Positions 53,788 through 62,060 of a DNA stretch of 64,000 bases are shown in pieces. The notes below the pieces were generated by a model. That model saw only the letters and a program-made list of their open reading frames with translations, was not told the origin of the DNA and did no database searches. Positions within the stretch are counted from its first letter, which is position 1. The number at the start of each line of letters is the position of its first letter. Both the position numbers and the translations under genes were made by a program. Source of the stretch: Streptomyces sp. R302 (GTDB lineage Bacteria; Actinomycetota; Actinomycetes; Streptomycetales; Streptomycetaceae); NCBI RefSeq assembly GCF_012927245.1, contig NZ_JABBGE010000004.1:612283-676282 (forward strand). The letters run 5' to 3'.

Positions 53788-55338
53788 GTGTCACTCGATT
53801 CCTTCACCCAGTCCGTCGACGAAGCCGTCAGCGGATTCTTCGAGCCGATAGCCACCTGGCTCGGCGAGCGCGTCTTCTACTCCGTGCCCGTCGCCGGCGC
53901 CGAGCTTCCGCTCATCGTGGCCTGGCTCGTCGTCGCCGGCCTCGTCTTCACCGGCTGGTTCGGTTTCATCCAGCTGCGCAAGTTCCGCCTCGCCGTGAAC
54001 GTGGTGCGCGGCAAGTACGACGAGAAGGGATCGGCGGGCGAGGTCAACCACTTCCAGGCCCTCACCGCCGCCGTCTCCGGCACGGTCGGCCTCGGCAACA
54101 TCGCCGGTGTCGCCGTCGCCGTGTCCATCGGTGGCCCCGGTGCCACCTTCTGGATGGTCCTGTGCGGCCTGCTCGGCATGGCCACCAAGTTCGTCGAGGT
54201 CACCCTCGGCGTGAAGTACCGCGAGGTGCACGCCGACGGCACCGTCTCCGGCGGCCCGATGCACTACCTGCCCAAGGGCCTGGCCGAACGCTTCGGCAAG
54301 AACGGCAAGACCCTCGGCAAGGTCCTCGCGGTCCTCGCCTCCTTCATGGTCCTGTTCTTCGGCCTCTTCGGCGGCAACCTCTTCCAGGTCAACCAGTCCT
54401 ACGCCCAGCTCGTCTCCGTCACCGGCGGCGAGAACGGCATCATGGGCTCCTCCGCGGGCGCCCTGTTCTTCGGCATCCTCATCGCCGCCATCGTCGGCAT
54501 CGTGCTCCTCGGCGGCATCCGCTCCATCGCCTCCGTCACCAGCAAGCTCGTCCCCGCCATGGCCGGCATCTACATCGCCGCCTGCCTCGTGGTCATCACC
54601 GTCAACGTCACGGCCGTCCCCGCCGCCGTCTCCACGATCATCGAGGGCGCCTTCAACCCCCAGGGCGTCGCCGGCGGTGTCCTCGGCGCGCTGATCATCG
54701 GCTTCAAGCGGGCCGCGTTCTCCAACGAGGCCGGCCTCGGCTCCGCCCCGATCGCCCACTCCGCGGTCAAGACGAAGCACCCCGCCAGCGAGGGCCTGGT
54801 CGCCCTCCTGGAGCCCTTCATCGACACCGTCGTCATCTGCACCATGACCGCGCTGACCATCGTCATCGCCAACCCCGCCAGCTACGTCGAGGTCCGCAGC
54901 GGCGGCGACTCCATCGGCGGCGTCACCATCACCTCCGACGCCTTCGGCACGGTCCTGCCCTGGTTCCCGTACATCCTCACCATCGCGGTCATCCTGTTCG
55001 CGATCTCCACCGTGCTGACCTGGGGCTACTACGGCCTCAAGGCGTGGACGCACCTCTTCGGCCGCAGCCGCGCCAGCGAGATCACCTACAAGGTCGTCTA
55101 CACGGTCTTCGCCGTCGCGGGTGCGCTGCTCACCCTGAAGACCCTGATCGACATGGCCGACGCCGTGCTCTTCATGCTCGCCGTCATCAACATCATCGGC
55201 CTGTACCTCCTCGCCCCCGTCGTCAAGCGGGAGCTGAACTCCTTCCTCGCCTTCGCCAAGCGCCGCGACGCCGGCCTCGGCACCGACGAGGACACCGACG
55301 GGGACACCGACCAGGAGCCGGTGAAGACCACCGTCTGA
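53788..55338 (+). CDS. Sodium:alanine/glycine symporter family protein (AGCS)
   Basis: 516 residues from the GTG at 53788. There are about ten TM helices with the AGCS signatures QALTAAVSGTVGLGNIAGVA (sodium/amino-acid site), GPGATFWMVLCGLLGMATKF and RAAFSNEAGLGSAPIAHSAV. It should import alanine or glycine with Na+. The last 40 residues are an acidic Asp/Glu/Thr tail. A strong terminator follows. Its location between SPFH proteins and Na+/H+ antiporters suggests the region is devoted to sodium-linked transport. Confidence 0.92.
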   Translation: MSLDSFTQSVDEAVSGFFEPIATWLGERVFYSVPVAGAELPLIVAWLVVAGLVFTGWFGFIQLRKFRLAVNVVRGKYDEKGSAGEVNHFQALTAAVSGTVGLGNIAGVAVAVSIGGPGATFWMVLCGLLGMATKFVEVTLGVKYREVHADGTVSGGPMHYLPKGLAERFGKNGKTLGKVLAVLASFMVLFFGLFGGNLFQVNQSYAQLVSVTGGENGIMGSSAGALFFGILIAAIVGIVLLGGIRSIASVTSKLVPAMAGIYIAACLVVITVNVTAVPAAVSTIIEGAFNPQGVAGGVLGALIIGFKRAAFSNEAGLGSAPIAHSAVKTKHPASEGLVALLEPFIDTVVICTMTALTIVIANPASYVEVRSGGDSIGGVTITSDAFGTVLPWFPYILTIAVILFAISTVLTWGYYGLKAWTHLFGRSRASEITYKVVYTVFAVAGALLTLKTLIDMADAVLFMLAVINIIGLYLLAPVVKRELNSFLAFAKRRDAGLGTDEDTDGDTDQEPVKTTV

Positions 55339-55363
55339 CCGCCCCCCCGGCGGCCCGGCTCCC

Positions 55364-55410
55364 GAGGGTGCCCGTGTCCACCTCGCGCCTTGGAGGACAC
55401 GGGCACCCTC
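55364..55410 (+). terminator. Hairpin terminator of the AGCS gene
   Basis: GAGGGTGCCCGTGTCC pairs with GGACACGGGCACCCTC (16 bp) and is followed by ACCTTTTCG. Confidence 0.88.
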
Positions 55411-55503
55411 ACCTTTTCGCTTCCGTCACCCACCGCAGGACGCCCTGGTGAGAGCCACAGTCAGCCGATAGGCTGTGAAGAACGCATCAAGATTCACGAT
55501 GCT

Positions 55504-55579
55504 GGTGTGCCGGGAAGTCTGGTCGGCGTCCGTGGGCCTGTGCGCCCGTCTGCCGATACGCCCCGGAGGAACTCTCCCC
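55504..55579 (+). promoter_or_regulatory. Antiporter-leader motif, copy 2 (nhaA 5' UTR)
   Basis: GGTGTGCCGGGAAGTCTGGTCGGCG starts at 55504, 76 bases before the nhaA ATG. Within the 19-mer, GCCG and CGGC can pair. Further down, CTGCCGAT can instead pair with GTCGGC, just ahead of the GGAGGA ribosome site. The two pairings are mutually exclusive, as in a switch. In frame it would encode VCREVWSA upstream of NhaA. Confidence 0.6.
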
Positions 55580-56881
55580 ATGACTCAGGCGCGCCCCCGC
55601 AAGACCGTCTTCGGACTCCTGCCCTGGCCCGAACGCCAGGCGATCGCCGAGGCGCTGCGCACCGAGACCGTCGGCGGACTGGTGCTCCTTGCCGCTGCCG
55701 TGGTCGCCCTGGTCTGGGCGAACAGCCCGTGGAGCGACGCCTACGAGTCGATACGGGACTTCCACTTCGGCATACCGGCCCTCGGCCTCGACCTCTCCGT
55801 GGGCCACTGGACCGCCGACGGCCTCCTGGCGGTCTTCTTCCTCGTCGCCGGCATCGAGCTGAAGCGCGAACTCGTCGTCGGCGAGCTGCGGACCCCTGCC
55901 ACCGCCGCATTGCCCGTCGTCGCCGCCCTGTGCGGCATGGCCGTCCCCGCCGTCCTCTACGTGCTCACCGCGAGGGCGGGTGGCGGCTCGCTGGAGGGGT
56001 GGGCCGTGCCGATGGCGACCGACATCGCCTTCGCCCTCGCCGTCCTCGCGGTCATCAGCACCCACCTCCCCTCTGCCCTGCGCGCCTTCCTGCTCACCCT
56101 CGCGGTCGTCGACGACCTCGGCGCCATCGTCATCATCGCGATCTTCTTCACCTCCGACCTGAACCTCTGGGCCCTCGGCGGGGCGTTCGCGGGCCTCGTC
56201 CTCTTCTACGTCCTCCAGCGCTTCCGGGTCCGCGGCTGGTGGTGGTACGTGCCGCTCGGCGTCGTGATCTGGGCACTGATGTACAACTCCGGTGTCCACG
56301 CCACCGTCGCCGGCGTCGCCATGGGCCTCATCCTGCGCACCGTCCGTGACAAGGGAGAGGACGCGTCGCCGGGCGGCCGGGTCTCCCACCTCGTCCACCC
56401 CTTCTCCGCCGGCGTCGCCGTTCCCCTCTTCGCCCTCTTCGCTGCCGGCGTCAGCGTCTCCGGCGACGCCCTCCGGCACGTCTTCACCGACCCCGAACCC
56501 CTGGCCGTCCTCATCGGCCTTGTCGTCGGCAAGATCCTCGGCATCTTCCTCGGCACCTACCTCGCCGCCCGCTTCACCCGCGCCGAGCTCAACCCCGGCC
56601 TCGCCTGGGCCGACGTCCTCGGGCTCGCCACCCTCGCCGGCATCGGCTTCACCGTCGCCCTCCTCATCGGCGAACTCGCCTTCCCCGACCCGGCCCAGGC
56701 CGAACACGTCAAGGCCGCCGTCCTCATCGGCTCCCTCACCGCCGCCGCCCTCGCCGCCTTCCTCCTGCGCCGCCGCAACCGCACCTACAAACGGCTGTAC
56801 GAGGCCGAGAACCGTGACGAGGACGGCGACGGCATCCCCGACTGCTACCAGACGGACGCTGCTCCCGGGCGCGGCAGGTGA
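55580..56881 (+). CDS. nhaA: Na+/H+ antiporter NhaA
   Basis: 433 residues starting MTQARPRKTVFGLLPWPERQ, GGAGGA 10 bases upstream. About twelve TM helices are present. Characteristic motifs are GGLVLLAAAVVALVWANSPW, FFLVAGIELKRELVVGEL, VPMATDIAFALAVLAV with the Asp-133 equivalent, and TLAVVDDLGAIVIIAIFF with the Asp-163/164 pair. It exports Na+ for protons in salt or alkaline stress. Its hydrophilic tail is longer than in E. coli. The stop overlaps the GTG of the next small gene. Confidence 0.95.
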   Translation: MTQARPRKTVFGLLPWPERQAIAEALRTETVGGLVLLAAAVVALVWANSPWSDAYESIRDFHFGIPALGLDLSVGHWTADGLLAVFFLVAGIELKRELVVGELRTPATAALPVVAALCGMAVPAVLYVLTARAGGGSLEGWAVPMATDIAFALAVLAVISTHLPSALRAFLLTLAVVDDLGAIVIIAIFFTSDLNLWALGGAFAGLVLFYVLQRFRVRGWWWYVPLGVVIWALMYNSGVHATVAGVAMGLILRTVRDKGEDASPGGRVSHLVHPFSAGVAVPLFALFAAGVSVSGDALRHVFTDPEPLAVLIGLVVGKILGIFLGTYLAARFTRAELNPGLAWADVLGLATLAGIGFTVALLIGELAFPDPAQAEHVKAAVLIGSLTAAALAAFLLRRRNRTYKRLYEAENRDEDGDGIPDCYQTDAAPGRGR

Positions 56882-57147
56882 CAGGCGAGTTCGCCTCGGC
56901 CCTGCTGGGGACAGCCGTGGTCGTGGCCGTCCTCGTGATGCGTACCGCCTTCCGTGAAGCGAAGACGCCTGGGAGCGCCCGCGAGGCATGGGGGTTCCTG
57001 CGCGAGCCACGCGGGTTGGTGACGGTGTTCGTGGTCGTCTGCGGGCTGTCCGCCGTCACCTGGACCGCCGCAGGCCCCGCGTACCTGCCCTGGGCTCTGC
57101 TCGCGGGGTTGCTCGTGGCACAGATCTTCAGAAGCCCGCGGGCATGA
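56878..57147 (+). CDS. Small two-TM protein coupled to nhaA
   Basis: 89 residues from a GTG overlapping the nhaA stop (GTGA). It has one TM at residues 5-24, a basic loop with FREAKTPGSAREAWGFLREP, then two closely spaced TMs (TVFVVVCGLSAVTWTA and ALLAGLLVAQIF). Unrecognised family. Coupling indicates it is made with NhaA. Its last 20 bases overlap the convergent DUF3040 gene. Confidence 0.65.
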   Translation: MTGEFASALLGTAVVVAVLVMRTAFREAKTPGSAREAWGFLREPRGLVTVFVVVCGLSAVTWTAAGPAYLPWALLAGLLVAQIFRSPRA

Positions 57148-57451
57148 CGCGGGCCCGGCTCGATGTCGTGGAGACGGCCGCCGGCCGGCCACCGGGTTCG
57201 TCCCCTCCCCGGGAGGACGACGAGCCGAGCACCGCGGTCAGCAGCAGGGCCAGCAGGGCGACGGCGCCGAGGACGACGGCCAGGACCACCCGACGGTCAC
57301 GTCGAGGCGTCGGTTCGGCGAGCCGGGCGCCCTGCTGCTCGGCCAACCGCTGATTGAGCGTGTCCATGCGGGCGACGAGATCCGGATCGTCCCGCGAGAG
57401 ATCGCGCTCGATCGCCGCCAGGCTCCTTCGGTCATCCGGGAAGTGACTCAT
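57128..57451 (-). CDS. DUF3040-family membrane protein
   Basis: 107 residues. The N-terminus MSHFPDDRRSLAAIERDLSR and the pattern DDPDLVARMDTL are the DUF3040 signature of actinobacteria. One or two TM helices at about residues 54-73 (VVLAVVLGAVALLALLLTAV) are followed by a Ser/Gly/Pro-rich tail. Function unknown; many copies per genome. The upstream region lies back to back with the antiporter leader. Confidence 0.85.
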   Translation of the reverse strand: MSHFPDDRRSLAAIERDLSRDDPDLVARMDTLNQRLAEQQGARLAEPTPRRDRRVVLAVVLGAVALLALLLTAVLGSSSSRGGDEPGGRPAAVSTTSSRARVMPAGF

Positions 57452-57665
57452 GGTGCCCCTCCACCGACTGCCGCGATGGGCTTCCTGACAGGCGTGTTCC
57501 CGCCGGACTCCGGTGGCACCCGTGGATCCCCCGAAGATCCGAGGAGGTGGCGGTCACAGGCGGTTCCAGGTCTCCCAGCCTGCCGTTCCCCGGCAATCAG
57601 CATGCGCGTGTGATGCGGATCAGGGCCCTGTCAATGCCGCGTAGGGAAGGTGTAAGTTTCCCTGA

Positions 57666-57735
57666 GGTGTGCCGGGAAGTCTGGTCGGCGAACCAGGGAC
57701 ACGTGTCTTTTCTGCCGATCGGGGGACCTCCTGCC
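57666..57735 (+). promoter_or_regulatory. Antiporter-leader motif, copy 3
   Basis: GGTGTGCCGGGAAGTCTGGTCGGCG again (19-mer at 57671-57689), ending 46 bases before the antiporter ATG. TCTGCCGATCGGGGG follows as in copy 2, so GTCGGC can pair with GCCGAT next to the ribosome site. The same in-frame VCREVWSA could be encoded. Confidence 0.6.
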
Positions 57736-58986
57736 ATGGTGCTCGTCGCCGTCTTCGGGGCCGCGCTGCTCGTCGCGGTCCTGCTGTCCGGGCTCGCAGC
57801 CCGCACCGTCCTGTCGACATCGCTGCTCTTCCTCGTGGGCGGAGCACTGGTCAGTGACGGCTTTCTCGGACTGATCCACATCACACCGGAGAGCGAGATC
57901 GTGTCGGTCACCGCCGACCTCGCCCTCTTCGCCGTCCTCTTCACCGACGGCATGCACGTCTCCTTCGCCAAGCTGCGGGCCAACTGGCGCAACCCGGCCC
58001 GGGCGCTCGGCCTTGGCATGCCGCTCGCCTGCGTCGGCATGGCGCTGGTCACCCACTACCTCGTGGGCCTCGACTGGACGACCTCGTTCCTCGTCGGTGC
58101 GGTCCTGGCGCCGACGGACCCGGTGTTCGCCTCCGCGATCGTGGGCCGCAAGGAGGTCCCGGCCCGCCTGCGGGAGCTGCTGAACGTGGAGAGCGGCATC
58201 AACGACGGTCTCGCCCTGCCGGTGGTCCTGATCCTCATCGCCGCCGCCGGGCCGACCGCCGCGGGTGCGGAAGCGTCGTACGGATCCATCGCCCTGGAGC
58301 TCGGCCTCGGTCTGGCCTTCGGCGTCCTGCTCCCGCTGATCGTCAACGGGCTCGTACGCCTGCCCCACCTCGGCGCCGAGCCCAAGCTGCAGCCCCTGCT
58401 GCCGCTGGCCACCGGGGTCATCCTGTACGCCGCCTGCCACCTCACCCACGCCAACCCCTACCTCGCGGCCTTCTCCGCGGGCGCGGTCCTCGCCTCTGTC
58501 GCCCCGGAGTCCCACAAGGCGTTCGAGCCGCTGGGCGAGGCACTGGCGGAGCTGGCCAAGTTCGCCGCACTCCTGGTCTTCGGCGCCCTGCTGACCCCGC
58601 AGCTGTTCGGCGACCTGTCGTGGGGCGGCTACGTGGCCGCGATCCTCGCCATCGTGCTCATCCGGCCCGGCTCGCTGCTGCTCTCCCTGTGGGGCACGCG
58701 GATCGACCGCAGGGAGAAGCTCGTCGCCGCCTGGTTCGGACCGAAGGGCTTCGCGTCGGTCGTCTACGGACTGCTCGTCCTCCAGGCCGGCATCCCGCAG
58801 GGCCAGGCGGCGTACACGCTCATCGCCGTCTGCATCGCCTTCTCGATCATCGCCCACAGCAGCACCGACGTCCCCATCGCCCGTCTCTTCCACGTCGACG
58901 ACCTGGTCGACACCGGCGTCGCCACCACGTCTTCCTCCGGGAAGAAGGTGAGCACCAGCGAGGTGGTTCCGCGTGCGCGCACGTGA
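57736..58986 (+). CDS. Cation:proton antiporter (CPA1/NhaP type)
   Basis: 416 residues, about 12 TM helices. Key motifs are LFTDGMHVSFAKLRANWRNP, GAVLAPTDPVFASAIVGRKE and the NhaP acidic centre LNVESGINDGLALPVV. It probably exchanges Na+ or K+ for H+. I start at the ATG at 57736 (GGGGGACC upstream) because the longer frame runs through the leader motif. Its end overlaps a CBS-domain gene, a plausible regulatory subunit. Confidence 0.9.
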   Translation: MVLVAVFGAALLVAVLLSGLAARTVLSTSLLFLVGGALVSDGFLGLIHITPESEIVSVTADLALFAVLFTDGMHVSFAKLRANWRNPARALGLGMPLACVGMALVTHYLVGLDWTTSFLVGAVLAPTDPVFASAIVGRKEVPARLRELLNVESGINDGLALPVVLILIAAAGPTAAGAEASYGSIALELGLGLAFGVLLPLIVNGLVRLPHLGAEPKLQPLLPLATGVILYAACHLTHANPYLAAFSAGAVLASVAPESHKAFEPLGEALAELAKFAALLVFGALLTPQLFGDLSWGGYVAAILAIVLIRPGSLLLSLWGTRIDRREKLVAAWFGPKGFASVVYGLLVLQAGIPQGQAAYTLIAVCIAFSIIAHSSTDVPIARLFHVDDLVDTGVATTSSSGKKVSTSEVVPRART

Positions 58987-59422
58987 TCTCGTGTGGCCCT
59001 GCACTCCCATCCCTCTCGACGCCTGTCTGGAAGAGGTCGTGGAGCTGCTGGTCCGTGAACGGTCCCCGGCGCTCGTCGTGGTCAGCGCGGACGGCCACCC
59101 GCTGGCCGCCGTCCAGCCGACGACGATCCTCAGCGCCGCCCTGCCCCGGCCCGTGCGGGACGACCCCCTGCTCGCCGCAGTCGGGGACCGGGCCTTCGAC
59201 GAGACGGTCCGGGCCAGGGCCGCCGCCTTGCTGCTGGTCGACATCCTGCCCGCGCGCTCGCCGGTACCGCCGGTCGTCAGCCCCGATGCGTCGCCCCTGC
59301 ACATGGCGGCCGTCATGGAACGCACCGGGAGCCAGCTCGTCGTCGTCGTGGACTACGAGGACGACCGGCCGCACCTGCTCGGCACCGTCGACGCCACCAC
59401 CCTGCTCCAGCACTACTTCTGA
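58973..59422 (+). CDS. CBS-domain protein paired with the antiporter
   Basis: 149 residues from a GTG overlapping the antiporter gene by 14 bases. Two CBS motifs are seen: RDLVWPCTPIPLDACLEEVV with SPALVVVSADGHPLAAVQPT, and PPVVSPDASPLHMAAVMERT with SQLVVVVDYEDDRPHLLGTV. CBS pairs bind adenine nucleotides or c-di-AMP and often gate transporters. Translational coupling makes it the likely regulatory subunit of this antiporter. Confidence 0.85.
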   Translation: MRARDLVWPCTPIPLDACLEEVVELLVRERSPALVVVSADGHPLAAVQPTTILSAALPRPVRDDPLLAAVGDRAFDETVRARAAALLLVDILPARSPVPPVVSPDASPLHMAAVMERTGSQLVVVVDYEDDRPHLLGTVDATTLLQHYF

Positions 59423-59526
59423 ACCGGCCCCGGCCGTAAGGGATTCGTCATCCGCTACGCCTTCTCCGCAGCGGGCGGGTCGCGTTGGATGGGGGCAACA
59501 GTGATGTCGAACCGGAGGAGAACACC

Positions 59527-60087
59527 GTGGGACGCCGAAGCAAGTGGGCACTGTGGGGCGGTGTCGCCGCGGTGGTGGCGGCCGCAGCCCTGATGTGGTT
59601 CAAGCCGTGGACCCTGTGGGTGGACGAGACGGTGAACGAGGCTCTTCCCACGAGCGCGCCCCCCACCGAGGCAGCGGTCCCCACCGCCCCCACCGCCTCC
59701 GCCACCACGTCGTCCGCCCCGGCACCGGCCGGTCCGACGACCGTCGCGGAGGGATCCTTCATCAGCCACGAGCACGACACCTCCGGCACGGCGAAGGTGG
59801 TCCGTCTCGCGGACGGCACCCATACCCTGCGGATCGAGGGGCTCGACACGAGCAACGGACCCGACCTCCGGATCGTCCTGAGCGACGCCGCGGTCGTGGA
59901 AGGAAAGGCCGGCTGGCACGTCTTCGACGACGGCCGTCACGTCACGCTCGCCAAGCTCAAGGGAAACAAGGGCGACCAGAACTACGCGCTGCCCGCTGAT
60001 GTCGACTGGTCCCAGTACACCAGCGTCAGCATCTGGTGCGACCGCTTCGACGTCTCCTTCGGCGCCGCCGCCCTCGCACGTATCTGA
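59527..60087 (+). CDS. Membrane-anchored DM13-domain protein
   Basis: 186 residues from the GTG at 59527, GGAGG upstream. A single TM (residues 8-24) and a Thr/Ala/Pro-rich linker lead to a DM13 domain: GSFISHEHDTSGTAKVVRLA, HTLRIEGLDTSNGPDLRIVL, and YTSVSIWCDRFDVSFGAAAL with the characteristic Trp-Cys. DM13 is thought to be an extracellular redox or electron-transfer module. A fragment of a paralogue lies at 30960-31125. Confidence 0.85.
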   Translation: MGRRSKWALWGGVAAVVAAAALMWFKPWTLWVDETVNEALPTSAPPTEAAVPTAPTASATTSSAPAPAGPTTVAEGSFISHEHDTSGTAKVVRLADGTHTLRIEGLDTSNGPDLRIVLSDAAVVEGKAGWHVFDDGRHVTLAKLKGNKGDQNYALPADVDWSQYTSVSIWCDRFDVSFGAAALARI

Positions 60088-60150
60088 CGGGAGGACCGCC
60101 CGGCGCCGTCGGACGGCACCACCCGGGCGGTCGGCTCTGCGAGCGGGCGC

Positions 60151-60960
60151 TCACCGGATCGTTCCGAGGAAGGCCCGGGTCCGCTCGTGCTCCGGGGCGT
60201 CGAGGAGTTGTCCGGGCGGTCCCGCTTCGAGCACGTGCCCGTGGTCGAACATCAGGATCCGGTCGGAGACGTCCCGGGCGAAGCCCATCTCGTGGGTGAC
60301 GCAGAGCATCGTGATGTCGGTGCCGGCGGCCACGTCCCGCAGGACGTCCAGGACCTCCGCCGCCAGCTCGGGGTCGAGTGCGGAAGTGACCTCGTCCAGA
60401 AGCAGGATCTCCGGGCGCATCGCGAGCGCGCGGGCGATGGCGACGCGCTGCTGCTGGCCGCCGGAGAGCCTGGTCGGGTGGGCGTCCTCCTTCCCGGCGA
60501 GACCGACGAGGCCGAGGAGCTCCCGGGCACGCGCGGCGGCCGCGTCCCTGTCCAGTCCCAGGACGTGCAGCGGTGCCTCCATGACGTTCGCCAGGACGCT
60601 CATGTACGGGAAGAGGTTGAACTGCTGGAACACCATGCCGATCCGTCGGCGGCGCGGGGCCAGATAGCGCTCGCTCGCCGGAACGAGCTCCCCGCCGGGG
60701 CCGAGCTGCATGTGCGAGAAGGGCTCCCCGTCCACGTGGATCACGCCGTCCGTGACCCGCTCCAGCGTCATCAGGAGCCGCAGGATGGTCGTCTTCCCGG
60801 AACCGCTCGGGCCGATCAGGGTCACCTTCTCTCCGGAGGAGACCGCCAGGTCGAGCCCGTCGAGGACCGTGAGTTCACCGAAACGCTTCGTGACCCGGGT
60901 GAAGCGGACCTTGTCCGAAGAGCCGGACACGTGCGTTCCGGCGGTGATCTCAGTGGGCAA
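60151..60960 (-). CDS. ehuA: Ectoine/hydroxyectoine ABC transporter ATPase EhuA
   Basis: 269 residues from a TTG. All ABC motifs are intact: Walker A GPSGSGKTT, Q-loop VFQQFNLFPYM, signature LSGGQQQRVAIARAL, Walker B ILLLDEVTSALDP and the H-loop CVTHEMGFARDV. It is of the polar-amino-acid importer type, and its place beside ehuB and ectD identifies it as EhuA. Only a 50-codon remnant of the permeases lies upstream, so the importer cannot assemble from this locus. Confidence 0.88.
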   Translation of the reverse strand: MPTEITAGTHVSGSSDKVRFTRVTKRFGELTVLDGLDLAVSSGEKVTLIGPSGSGKTTILRLLMTLERVTDGVIHVDGEPFSHMQLGPGGELVPASERYLAPRRRRIGMVFQQFNLFPYMSVLANVMEAPLHVLGLDRDAAAARARELLGLVGLAGKEDAHPTRLSGGQQQRVAIARALAMRPEILLLDEVTSALDPELAAEVLDVLRDVAAGTDITMLCVTHEMGFARDVSDRILMFDHGHVLEAGPPGQLLDAPEHERTRAFLGTIR

Positions 60961-61102
60961 GGCGGGCCTCCGGTCGGCGGGCGAGCAGGGACGTCGGCCG
61001 GCTCGCCGGCAGGAAGACGGCGGCGGCCAGGGTGAAGCTCTTCAGCACGGCGCGGTACACCTCGGAGAGGCAGGTGGCGTCATGCAGGCCCAGGACCGTC
61101 AC
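60950..61102 (-). pseudogene. In-frame remnant of the EhuC/EhuD permeases
   Basis: A 50-residue frame whose GTG overlaps the ehuB stop and whose TGA lies inside the start of ehuA. It reads VTVLGLHDATCLSEVYRAVL, then KSFTLAAAVFLPASRPTSLL and ARRPEARLAH. The second half resembles the last TM helix and basic end of amino-acid ABC permeases. Two genes of about 220 codons each are expected here, so more than 1 kb appears to be gone. Confidence 0.6.
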
Positions 61103-62016
61103 GCTGTGCAGAGATCGGCGGTGCGCAGGGTGCTCGGCGGTACTTCGCGCTCGGTGAAGCCGTACTTCCCGATCAGTCGTACGTAGCGGGCCGGGTCGCC
61201 GGCGATCTTGGTGAGCTCGGTGTCGAACGCGTCGCGCAGCGTTGTGGCGCCCGGCCGGAAGACGGCCCCGCCAGGGCTGTACTGCTCGACGTCGTCGATC
61301 TTCGGCACGAACGGCTCCAGGACCTCCACGGCCTTGCCCTCGTTGGTGCGGGCGAGCCAGCGCAGCGAGATGCCGGTGAGGGCGAAGGCGTCGATCCGGC
61401 CTGCGAGCAGGGCGTCGAGGCCGTCCTGCTGCTTGCCCAGCGTTCTCACCGAGCCCTCCGGGACGCCCGCCGCCTTCGCGTACGAGGCTTCCACGGCGGC
61501 GGTGAGGACACCTACGCGCGCGTTCTTCGCCGCGCAGGAGGCGAGGTCGCTCAGGCCCTTCGGGTTGCCCTTGCGGACCATGAGCGCGGTGGGGGAGACG
61601 AACTCGGGTTCGGAGAAGGCGACTTTGGCGCAGCGTTCGGGGGTGATGGCCATGCCGGCGCTGACGACGTCGAACCGTCCGGCGAGCAGTCCGGGGATGA
61701 GGGCGCCGAACTCGGTGAGGGTGGGCTTGAGTTCGGGTATGCCGAGGGCGGTGAAGATCTCCCGGTGGAGGGTGGGTGCCTCGCCGGCGAGTTCGCCGCC
61801 GTCCTGGAAGCCGTACGGTGCCTCGCCGGCGAAGCCGACCCGGACGTGGCCCTGCTTCCGCAGCTTCTCCAGCAGGTCCGCGTCCCCGCCGGGGCCGTCG
61901 GCGCCGATCTCGGTACGGGTGCAGGCGCCGAGGAGGGCCGGGGCGGCGACCAGGGTTCCTATGCCCAGCGAGCGGGTGAGGAATCGGCGGCGGTCGAGGG
62001 AGGGGAGCCGGTCCAT
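61099..62016 (-). CDS. ehuB: Ectoine/hydroxyectoine-binding lipoprotein EhuB
   Basis: 305 residues starting MDRLPSLDRRRFLTRSLG. A Tat-like RR motif, a hydrophobic core and lipobox LLGAC give a lipoprotein. The rest is a family-3 solute-binding protein: VRVGFAGEAPYGFQDGGELA, FGALIPGLLAGRFDVVSAGM, VSPTALMVRKGNPKGLSDLA and IDAFALTGISLRWLART. The aromatic-rich pocket expected for ectoine cannot be confirmed from sequence alone, but gene order supports EhuB. The ATG at 62055 upstream is an alternative. Confidence 0.85.
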   Translation of the reverse strand: MDRLPSLDRRRFLTRSLGIGTLVAAPALLGACTRTEIGADGPGGDADLLEKLRKQGHVRVGFAGEAPYGFQDGGELAGEAPTLHREIFTALGIPELKPTLTEFGALIPGLLAGRFDVVSAGMAITPERCAKVAFSEPEFVSPTALMVRKGNPKGLSDLASCAAKNARVGVLTAAVEASYAKAAGVPEGSVRTLGKQQDGLDALLAGRIDAFALTGISLRWLARTNEGKAVEVLEPFVPKIDDVEQYSPGGAVFRPGATTLRDAFDTELTKIAGDPARYVRLIGKYGFTEREVPPSTLRTADLCTA

Positions 62017-62060
62017 GAGGCCCTTTCCGCGTCGGAGGTTCACTCGGAGGTCCACCGGGA

